Shown here piece after piece: positions 55,310 to 64,000 of a stretch of DNA of 64,000 nucleotides. Positions within the stretch are counted from its first letter, which is position 1. Each line of letters begins with the position of its first letter. Source of the stretch: Lumbricus rubellus. Taxonomy: Eukaryota; Annelida; Clitellata; Crassiclitellata; Lumbricidae. The notes under the pieces were generated by a model. That model was not told the origin of the DNA. It was given only the letters and a program-made list of their open reading frames with translations, and did not search any database. The translations under genes and the position numbers were made by a program. The stretch is taken from contig OX243825.1 of NCBI GenBank assembly GCA_945859605.1, forward strand, positions 16,654,348 through 16,718,347, in the 5' to 3' direction.

Positions 55310-56000
55310 TCGAGTCGCCGGAAAACAGAATCCGAAGAGCTAATAAAAACGAATGTCAATATACCAATTGATATAATTATTATTCCGCCGGTCTAAAACC
55401 GTGTTTCTAATCATGTCAGCACAAATCATTTTGTAGGATTTTTTATAAAAGGCCAGCAGCTGTGAAGTAGAGCTTTACATGGTCGACAGTAATATATTAC
55501 TATTAATAATATTAATATTAGTAATAATATTACTATTAATAATATTAATATTAGTAATAATATTACTATTAATAGAATTAATATTAGTAATAATATTACT
55601 ATTAATAATATTAATATTAGTAATAATATTACTATTAATATTATTATTAATATGGGTTGAAATGAATAGCGAGTCTGAAGTGCGGGAAGATTTCTGCGTG
55701 ACAAGGCCTAGGGCAACAGAAACCGAAGAGCTAATAAAAAGGAATTATATCAATGTCCATTGATAGGCTATATATATATATATATTCCGGCGTTCTAAAC
55801 CGCATTTCTAGGCATATTTGCTCAAATCGTTTAGTAGGAAATTATAAACGGTCAACAACTGTGAAGCAAATTAGTATAATTCTAGGCGCACGTCACCCAA
55901 GTAAGATGGGTTGAAGTGCATTATACAGGACTGGAAAGCGGAAAGATTTCCGCGCAACATGCAGGACACAGAGCAACTGAAGTAATAAATGCGATTGGAG
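55310..56000 (+). repeat. Decayed tandem duplication, about 350-bp unit, 2-3 copies
   Basis: The sequence 55325-55470 (CCGAAGAGCTAATAAAAACG, TCCGCCGGTCTAAAACCG, GCTGTGAAG) recurs at 55720-55870. The segment following the AT-rich block (GGGTTGAAATGAATAG, GGAAGATTTC) recurs at 55910-55985. Confidence 0.65.
55488..55650 (+). repeat. AT-only minisatellite, about 33-bp unit
   Basis: Four copies of a unit built on TATTACTATTAATAATATTA plus ATATTAGTAATAA. Both strands stay open (L/I-rich frames), as expected for repeats of a length divisible by three. Confidence 0.88.
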
Positions 56001-56544
56001 AATGATGAACAGGATTGTGCTATGCATGCTTTGGTGCAGAAGGTGATGACTAAAGTGTTGACAATTAGCCTATTAGTTGGCTATCGAATACTATGGTTTT
56101 AGCAAATGTGCCAAATATGTCACAAAAGAATTTGTATCGGCCAGCATATTATTTCTTGTCGTACGTGATAATTTAAAATTATTATATTTAGCACGATCAT
56201 ATTCTTGCCTTTGTGATGGAAGCCCCGATGTGTTTGGGGCCTTCATGTGATGGGGCCCTGTGCAATGACACACGGAGACCATACCTATATCGGGGTCTGC
56301 AGTTGGATTAAAAAAGTAAAATTCAAGAGTATAATTACCCGGTATGTAATTAATTGTGGGCATTGATTATACAGATTTACAATCATGAATATAATTAATT
56401 GGCAAGATTGCTTTTATGGCAATTGCTATGTCTACAATTTGGGACAGTCGTTCTAGTAATCTAGTTAATAACTCAGAGAGTTTTATTTGCATAGTAAAAC
56501 ACAAATTGCTCGTCCGTTTTAGCGTAGGCTGTAATTATTATTAG

Positions 56545-56917
56545 TTGCGATTTCGCTCGATCTCATTAACTCGGACATAATTATTGCAGTCATGGTTTCC
56601 AAAATACATCGATTTAATTAACTCGGGTCGTTTCGTCATACTTTCCACGTCGCCTCGATTTAATTAACTCGGCCTCTACCGCCACATCTTCAGCTCGAAT
56701 CCAATAACTCAGCAACTGTCGCCTTACTCTCTGTTTTTGGCTAGAGTTGATTATCTGGACTGCTGCCCTTATCAACTTGGTTTGATCAAGCTACTCTTCG
56801 TTATTGTCATGCTCTCTATTTGGCTCGATTTCTTCAACTCAGCCTTCAGCGTACATGTAGGTCTATTGCAGTCTATAGCCTATTTGTCTGTCTTTAATAA
56901 CCCTACTTAAGACTTCT

Positions 56918-56989
<72 letters not shown>

Positions 56990-57560
56990 GGCCTAATAAT
57001 AATAATAATAATAATAATAATATTAATAATAATAATAATAATAATAATAAAGAAAAGGCCTAATAATATTATTATTATTATTGTCAGAGCAGCTAGGAGT
57101 AATAGAAATAATAATATTATTATAATAAGCCACAATAATATTAATTATAATTATAACTATAAATATAATTATAATAACACAGCAACGACAATAATAATAA
57201 CAACTCGTTTATCCATCGCCCTACGCTCCATAAATTCACCCTCGACTCTACCAACAACACCAATGTCATCACGCTCTCCATTCCGACTCGAATTTATTAA
57301 CTCGGCGTTCGTCCATTTCCGCTCCATTTCATTGACTCGGACGGCGTCGTTATATACGACCCATTACAACACGATTTCCATCTTAAAACAAGAAGCCCAT
57401 AAAATCCACCGCGGACGTTCACAGTTGCCGAGAAGAAAGGACGGATGTTTGCTGAGCAATCGAGGTTGACAAAGCAGTCTTTACGACACCACTAAGCAAC
57501 ACCCGGTCGACCAAACTCGATTCCGTTGACTCGTGGTTGACCCAACTCGATCGTTGACTC
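56545..57560 (+). repeat. Clustered CTCGATTTAATTAACTCGG-like motif
   Basis: Near-copies occur at about 56549, 56610, 56655, 56693, 56824, 57287, 57327, 57512 and 57545 (for example CTCGATTTAATTAACTCGG, CTCGAATTTATTAACTCGG). They are irregularly spaced and interrupted by a microsatellite. Origin unknown; possibly an ancient, decayed tandem array. Confidence 0.5.
56918..57120 (+). repeat. (AAT)n microsatellite
   Basis: Long ATA/AAT runs interrupted by two GGCCTAATA insertions. The reverse frame is poly-Ile. Confidence 0.95.
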
Positions 57561-58207
57561 GGCCATGCAGCGGAACCGGAAGGATGATTGTCGTGAAAGA
57601 ACGAGCAGCAGAACAGGCGGCGTGTCACGTGTCATCCGGTTGGCAGCGCGCATGCCGGAAACGGGCGCAGGAAGTGGCTGGTATCTTTGGTTGGGTCGTT
57701 CGGCCGTTAAGCGGATGTCAAAATACCCGCTTACAATCGGACAATGAATAAGTGAGGGAAAGGGACGATCTCACGGGGTGGGATGACGACGGCAACAGGT
57801 TCGTCTGAATCTTACGACACCGAGTAGGGTTTGACTTTGACGACGCAAACAATAATCATTGAATAGAATGGATGGATCCAGATTTGACGAGGGCCTATGA
57901 CAACAGAGGCCGTTGCCCTCGGCAGAAATTTGTTTGGCATATTACAGCACTTTTACCTTGAATAGCGCCCCAACCCCGTCAATTATACTAGCCCGATTCG
58001 ATTCAGATTTCGTTATACCTGAATAAAACTGATCTGGAGTTCGCTATTCTTGCAGCCAGTTGCTAATGAAAAATTATACGACCAAGTCACCATTCGATCT
58101 TCGTTTTCATAAATTTATTTGCGACTTGCACGACCACCGTATCATTACAAAGAGCAAATTAATGAGCTCCCTCTCCCTCTCCCTTTGATTCTAATCTGCA
58201 CCTTGGA

Positions 58208-58330
58208 TATCCAATTAATTAATTAATTAATTAATTTATTTATTCATTCATTCATTCATTCATTCATTCATTCGTTCGTTCGTTCGTTCGTTCATTAATT
58301 ATAATTCATTCATTCATTCATTCATTCATC
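58208..58330 (+). repeat. (AATT)n, (ATTC)n and (GTTC)n microsatellite
   Basis: A compound tetranucleotide run immediately left of the pogo-like element. Confidence 0.92.
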
Positions 58331-58348
58331 AGTATTTACTAAACAGTA

Positions 58349-60114
58349 GGGGAGAGTATGCACCCTTGATCCTATTTTGCTACTTTTCTCATTTACTGGG
58401 ATTTTTTAAACATTTTTGAATTTGGCTCGAATGTGTGTAATAGACAATTTTATTTCCAATGTAACCTTGTATTTATTGTTTTATAATAACATCACGTTGA
58501 AATGTTATATGATAAAAACCAAAGTTACTCATATGGGATCAAGGGTGCATACATGTATGCACCCTTGATCCCATATGCATGCACCCTTGATCCTATGTGT
58601 GTTCTCTTGATTCTAGTGCTGGTTTAAGTAACAAAAAATATGCTTTGCCATTTGCATATAATATTTTAATGTTTAATACAAAAGCAGAGTAAATTAGACT
58701 TTATTTTAGTAAAAAAGATGACACTACCGACATGCAATACTTAACATGCATGGGCCAACAATTCCTTAAACAGCTAATTAGCAGTCAAACGTTAACAGTT
58801 ACTTGTATAAAAACCTAGGTCTACTGAAGACAATGAAAAGCTGAAACATCAAAAGCTGAAACAAGCTAACAATCAACATTGAACCTGCATGAATATTTAA
58901 ACATTAACCCAAGTTAAAATCAGTGAACGAGAACGGAAATGTGATCTGTCGACCAATGCGCTTTGTTCCCCCCCCACCCCCCATTATGATCGGATCAGAA
59001 AGTTTCTAAATGATATCCTCAAGTGGAATCGGATAGGACCTCGAGTTCTCAGGGATAATAAATCTGTCCAGTTCATGCCGATCAAACTTGGATGCCTTTT
59101 TGTCAAAATAGGTGACGTTCACTTCTCAGTCTTTGGAAACAGGACCGTCAACCCGTGCTGCAAAATGGAACACGTTCTTCTGTCCTCTAAGCTATACAAC
59201 CACAGTCTCCTTGTTCTAGCTTTCCAGGCTGAACATTTCCATTTTCCTCGTATAGTCACTGTCCATCATATCAACATCATCTGCACTGTCATATGATTGA
59301 GATCCGAGATGTTGAAGACCGAGATGTTCAGCATCTATGCTTTTCCCCAAGATCTTCATCGCTGGTGTCACTCATCTCTGCAAAACGAATTCTCCTGCTG
59401 CATGATTTTGGGCTTCAAGGACTGCTGCCACAGCTGCCTGCATGTCTTCATCTGATGTCTGACCTCTTGGTGGCCTATCTGTCTTACGCTTTTTGTGATA
59501 AACCATTTTCAGGTGCTGCAACAATAAGTACAAAATATGTTAATAACTTATATTTTATTTTATTCTATTTTTACTGTTACAGTAGGCCAAGTCTAAAAAG
59601 CATCAGCTTAACTTTTAACAGTTTAGCAGAAATGAACAATAGATAATTTTTCTATGAAATATGAATATGCACCCATGATCCCATGATCAATGCACCCTTG
59701 ATCCCATAGGATCAAGGGTGCATACGCACATAGGGATCAAGGGTGCAACACCCTACCATGTTCACAAAATGCATCATAACTTTTTCTAGACATCATCTGC
59801 AGCCACGCAAAATTGTTCGAACGATACTTAAACGAATTATATGCAAAACGACACTAAAGACGTTACTCACCTAGCACAAATATCGAAACTATGAGGTTCG
59901 TCAAAATGGTCAAAAATTTACTTTTCACGTCTAAAATACAACTTTTGCTATAAAAATAAAACAACGCCTTATTTACTTTCTGAAACACAGCTGTGGATGT
60001 TGAATGCTTATGTGCAATAGTCTGGTTCACTGCTCGGAGATATTAAGTAAGTAAGAACGGAGAAAACCTATTAGGATCAAGGGTGCATTAGGATCAAGGG
60101 TGCATACTTTCCCC
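58349..60114 (-). mobile_element. Pogo-like DNA transposon remnant with TA target
   Basis: Ends GGGGAGAGTATGCACCCTTG (left) and CAAGGGTGCATACTTTCCCC (right) are inverse repeats flanked by TA, as for Tc1/mariner/pogo elements. Inside, the motif ATGCACCCTTGATCC recurs in both orientations at 58540-58590, 59675-59745 and 60070-60105. On the minus strand, fragments resembling the two ends of a pogo/CENP-B-type transposase can be seen, but the region between them, including the catalytic DDE core, is not recognisable. It is an internally deleted, non-autonomous copy. Confidence 0.75.
58960..59506 (-). pseudogene. Decayed pogo/CENP-B-like transposase ends
   Basis: Minus strand: an ATG at 59506 opens 44 codons (to 59372) containing KRKTDR and SDEDMQAAVAAV, the look of the N-terminal psq/CENP-B-type helix-turn-helix start. 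Further on, about 59180-58970, a frame broken by stops shows FHFAARVDGPVSKD and RFIIPENSRSYPIPLEDI, like the C-terminal region of invertebrate jerky/pogo-type proteins. Stops and the missing central domain show it is dead. Family assignment is by eye. Confidence 0.55.
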
Positions 60115-60738
60115 TATAATTATACAATGTCATGTAGGCTACCGAAATGACAAAATTCGACAAGAATATTTATAAGCTTAACATTAATGCAGGTCATGTT
60201 AGTCAGCCGAAAAAGGTCTAAAAGACCCGCTAGGTTTCGACTGACTCATTTATAAGGTTAGTTGATTCACAAAGTAAATGCAATGCATAAAGACACACAT
60301 GTACACAATGAGACAATTAAGAGTCACCATTACACATAATACTTACCAATGTATGTTAATCTGATTAAGAAGTGGTTCACGAAAATATGAGTCTTGAGGA
60401 ACATCTAGCATGTTCATGTCGCACATCAGCTACTATCACCCCACCACACTACCACCACCATCATCACGGTTGATCACCGATTACCACCATATAGCACTAC
60501 GCTGTCTCCTCGGCTTGACCTGCCCTGCAGATTATGACCTGGCAACGGATCTGACAAACAACATGGCTGTTGTGAACTTCACATGATACAGCGTCGGCGT
60601 TTAAGCTGGTCTCTATGCCTTTAGTGAGCGCGCTGAGAAATTTAGAAGCTTTTCACGACATTTAAATAAATAATCTTCGTTTAATTTCAAACTGGAACAA
60701 AGCAGAACGTTTACAATTATTCATAGTATGACGGATGA

Positions 60739-60988
60739 CAGGGGCGGATCCAGGGGGCCAATTCGGCCATGGCCCCCCTTCCTCAATTTAGATATGTCCA
60801 TGTATCGTGCCCCCTCGTTTGGTTTCAACAAGCTTTCGAACAACGTATAGTGGTATATTTTGAGGACAGTTGGACTGGACGACTAAAAAAGGGTCATCAA
60901 CTGTTTTGGCAGATACGAAAGAAAAAGTTTCCAGACCCAAGGCCAAGAATTTTTGCCCCCCCGTCCAAAGTTTCTGTATCCACCCCTG
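60739..60988 (+). mobile_element. hAT-like MITE, family D
   Basis: A 250-bp element starting CAGGGGCGGATCCAGGGGG and ending TATCCACCCCTG. Flanks ACGGATGA and ATGGATGA match at 7 of 8 positions. The block GGTCATCAACTGTTTTGG is shared with 37045-37412. Confidence 0.88.
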
Positions 60989-61729
60989 ATGGATGATCAC
61001 AAGTTATCACAGGAGTTGAGTTTTACTGTCCGAAGCCAACATCACGTCTTGTAGGCTACATGTAGCCTATACTGCTAAATTTTTTACCAGCGTCTTCTAT
61101 TGACTGGAAGGTTGAGTGAACCATTGAGCGGATAGTGGGAAGTGATTTCACATTCGTGTGCTCTTCGTGCCATTGTTAAGCATTAGGCCTATTATAATAC
61201 CCTGACCCCTCTCTTTAATTACAGTATGACCATGACACCATTGTTTTATCAATAGGTAATTGGCATAATTAAATGGCGATGGTATGCAGTAAGCTTAATT
61301 ATAATCAGAGCCTTTATAACTATTAATAGAAAGCTCTGCAGTGTACGGCAAATGATTTCCTCAACAGAGGCCGGGAAAGACGGTTATCAGAAGCTGAAAA
61401 AGAATGCACAGAACAGGGAAGAATGGAGACGTCAAACATTCGAACCTGCCTAAGGGCAGAGAACAGAAAGAAGAGAGGCTGGGAGACTTCTAAGAATTCG
61501 GTCAACTTGAAGCTCCCTCCATCGGTGAGCTAAGCCCATGTTGGAAAACCCAGTTGTCGTCGCACGCGTGAAGCTTACCGCATCCCATGAGGTTTGTCTC
61601 TTTCAGCGCGGCCTCAATAACGCCGAGAAAATTGGCGAAGACGATTTCGCAGCAGGCCGGTGTCGGCGGCGCATTAATTATGATTAAGACAAAGTTAATC
61701 GCACGATAAGCGTTGGCGTGTTTATGCCG

Positions 61730-62104
61730 GTAAACTTTGCCCCTCCCTCCCCTCCTCCTCTCCCTCCTCCGCCCCCTCCTTCCGCTCTTCCTCTTCCTCC
61801 CCTCCTCCGCTGGTCAACGCCTATTGGTCGCCGGCTGCAAAGCGAGCACGTGAGCAAACTTAGCGGCTCGCATGTCCAAGGACACGTACGCGGTGGCCAA
61901 GCACGCTGAGAAAAGCGATGCAAGCGTTATATACCGACTCATCTCAGCGTCTCACACGCACACACATACACATGCACACACCTAGGATTTTAATATTAAT
62001 ATTATAATAGCATAAATTCGTACCTTAGGCGGCAGGCGCCTAGCTCCAACCAGGCGTAGAGCCTGCAGCCTATATATACTGAAAGGGAATCAAAGTCGTC
62101 AGTC
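61730..62104 (+). promoter_or_regulatory. TATA/initiator promoter of the right-edge gene
   Basis: TATATATA at about 62071-62078 is followed about 25-30 bp later by a TCAGTC initiator-like match (about 62099-62104), which would start transcription about 240 nt before the ATG at 62342. Upstream lie a strongly pyrimidine-rich block (61738-61805), a CACGTG E-box near 61847 and a second TATATA near 61930. TATA-plus-initiator spacing is canonical; the rest is context. Confidence 0.6.
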
Positions 62105-62341
62105 AGACAGTTTGCGATTTAGCTTTGATTGCTGGAAGGAATTCCGTTGTATAAGCGCGAAGAGAAAGAGAGATTGGAAGAGTGCAGAAGAACGCACCCA
62201 CAGTTCTACACATTTCCGGTGCAGCTACGATCAGACGAAACAGTTCAGGCGTTCCGTTCCCGCGTGTTCCAGTAGGAAGTCTGTTGTTAGGTTGTATCTG
62301 TTGTACAGAAAGTTGACAACGGTTGTTTGCTGATTGCCGCG

Positions 62342-62435
62342 ATGGAGAGAGACGTGTTGTCTACGTGTCTTGTTGTTCTCATGTTGTCTGTTGTTCGGCC
62401 GAGGGTCGAGTCCGCAAGTATCATCAAGTTTCCAG
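62342..62435 (+). CDS. Signal-peptide first exon, possibly matrix metalloproteinase
   Basis: ATG in good context (GCCGCGATGG) opens 31 codons plus one base, ending at a consensus donor CCAG|GTAAGG. It reads MERDVLSTCLVVLMLSVV, a classic hydrophobic signal core, then RPRVESA and SIIKFPG. The (I/V)I-K-FPG motif just after the signal peptide resembles the beginning of MMP propeptides (for example the MMP2 type), so a secreted or membrane-linked matrix metalloproteinase is my best guess. This rests on about six residues. No second exon was recognised up to the window end, so the first intron exceeds 1.5 kb and the gene is cut by the window edge. Confidence 0.5.
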
Positions 62436-64000
62436 GTAAGGGATAAACTCTAGTCAACTTTTTCTCCCATCTGTATAATATTATTCTCCGCGACTTACTT
62501 TATCTTTCAGTTGTCTATTTCTCTGTAGGCCTAACTATATTAATAGGGCATACCGTCATCGATACATTGTTTTACTGTTCATTCAATCATTCGTACATTT
62601 ATGTAGCCCCAACCCCATTCTTCTATATCTCATTTGTGATTCTCTGTTGCTTATATTCTCCGTACAACGTCACGGAAGTTACTATTTAGTTTCTCGCTCG
62701 TACACATAATTCTCCAAATCTCTCCGTAGGCTAGCCCCTTAATTCTCTCACTACTTCATCTTTTACCCGCCAATTGAAACAGAAAACGTTGCCTCTCGTA
62801 GTCGTAATCGTAAACTCCTGATTTCTAAAGCGCCTCTAGAAAGCCAAGCGCGGGGCACCGGCTTATTCACGAGCGCTGCGTTGAGTCAAAAGGGTTATCC
62901 GTAAGAGTATAGTCCATGGTGGTCCGGGTCGAGTTTGTCTGCCTCAATCAGCAGAGATCTGCGGATGCAAAAAAGATACAAAAAACATGACTTGATTTTT
63001 TGGCTCAGCAATCATCGCCGATATCTAGCTATCTATCTGAGAAGCTCCCCTTCGAGAAGACTATTCAGAGACGCTCCGGGCACATGCAGGCACGCCCAAA
63101 GAGAAGATTTGAGTAATAGTTTATTAAAAAAATATATAGTTAGTCACATCCTGCGGGAGGGAAACACAGGCCAAAGGGGAAGCAATATAATTCCAAACAG
63201 AAAACAGATGTGCTTCGGGATCACGAATTTATTGGTTTTCCGAATATCGGATTTAATTTTGAGGGTATACCATCAGTCAATCAGTCAATCGAAATATACC
63301 TGACAAGGTCTCAACTTACATGGATCACGCAGTCATATTGGTTGTAATTTGTCAATACGGGATGGTGTACCTCCATCTTTTAATATCGAATAGTTTGGAC
63401 ATAAATTCTATGTGCACTAGCTATCATATTACTCTGGCTAATACAGGCCTATTTGCTCCGGCAATCCTTGTTTGATATTTCATTTGTGGTTCTCTGGAAC
63501 GCTCACTATTTTCCAATTATCATTTCTCGGATTGTTTTCGTCCATAGTAGGCCTATATCGCAAACAGCTTCTATGCTGATGTGTTCCCATCAATAACTCA
63601 TGAATGCTGTGGATTTTATTAGGCCATGTCAGATCCATTACTGGTTACCAGAGGGCCTGCCAAGAGTCCCAAGACCCTTGGGTATCCGCAGATATCTTTG
63701 CAGGAGGGAGCAAAGCGCAATGGTCAAGGCTAAACTTTTAGAAAGAACTTTAAAATTTCAAATCAAGAACCTAATAGCACGGGTATTTTCCATGGAGGTT
63801 CCTAAGTGTAGCCTAAGTGTTGCAGGCTTGCAGTTTGATTTTGTGTGGGCCTTTCATATCAATGTCATTGCTGCCTTAAAATTTGCTGAAAACCCAAAAG
63901 GAGTAGCCTATAAGCTTAGTATATATGTATAATTTTAAAAATTGTGCCAATTTTCCACCGATAAAATAATGCTCCGTATATTATCCCTATGCACGCGGGC
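62436..64000 (+). other. First intron of the right-edge gene
   Basis: No further exon recognised. It contains a headless SINE/LINE tail at about 63027-63082 (GAAGCTCCCCTTCGAGAAG, ACTATTCAGAGACGCTCC) and several AGGCCTA words. Short ORFs within show no domain. Confidence 0.45.

Noticed and set aside
55479..55763. 94-aa isoleucine/leucine-rich frame that looks transmembrane
   Set aside because: It is the translation of an AT-only minisatellite and has an equivalent frame on the other strand.

Overview
The window looks like animal nuclear DNA, most likely from a marine invertebrate. Its recognisable genes are split into short exons with GT/AG introns, intergenic DNA is AT-rich and repeat-dense, and there are many short cut-and-paste transposon derivatives and a tRNA-derived SINE. 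There are no bacterial-style operons and no rRNA or convincing free-standing tRNA gene. I cannot name the species. All exon models come from reading frame, splice sites and family similarity judged by eye.

Genes, left to right. (1) 2129-6573 (+): the last four exons of an LPGAT1-type lysophospholipid acyltransferase; its 5' exons were not found and probably lie before the window. (2) 14135-15724 (-): a long open exon for an unrecognised, mostly disordered protein with two C-terminal hydrophobic segments; it converges on gene 1. (3) 18153-28592 (+): a complete nine-coding-exon tandem-RRM protein of the RBM4/RBM14/Lark family (356 aa). Its two RRMs share identical exon cuts. (4) 31366-32522 (+): a tentative two-exon ORF of 60 aa. 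(5) 62342-62435 (+): a signal-peptide first exon behind a TATA/initiator promoter, possibly of a matrix metalloproteinase, running off the right edge.

The rest is mostly mobile DNA and simple repeats. Several elements can be closed to the base because terminal inverted repeats (TIRs) and target-site duplications (TSDs) are visible: at least six hAT-like families with 8-bp duplications, TTAA-flanked 71-bp piggyBac-like miniature elements, a 2.8-kb foldback element in the last intron of the RRM gene, a 3.0-kb long-TIR element with a 9-bp duplication carrying a nested hAT element, a pogo-like element with decayed transposase ends, and about 15 copies or fragments of one SINE/LINE-tail family. 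From about 33 to 62 kb I found no convincing coding exon. That stretch holds transposons, microsatellites, minisatellites and a roughly 500-bp GA/GACA tract.

The most interesting points are the 1.3-kb-arm foldback inside an intron of an RNA-binding-protein gene, the RRM exon duplication, a 44-bp minisatellite that ends at a splice acceptor, the long-TIR/hAT nesting, and an apparent change in the frequency of the word AGGCCTA near 33 kb. I see no evidence of an entirely new biological system.
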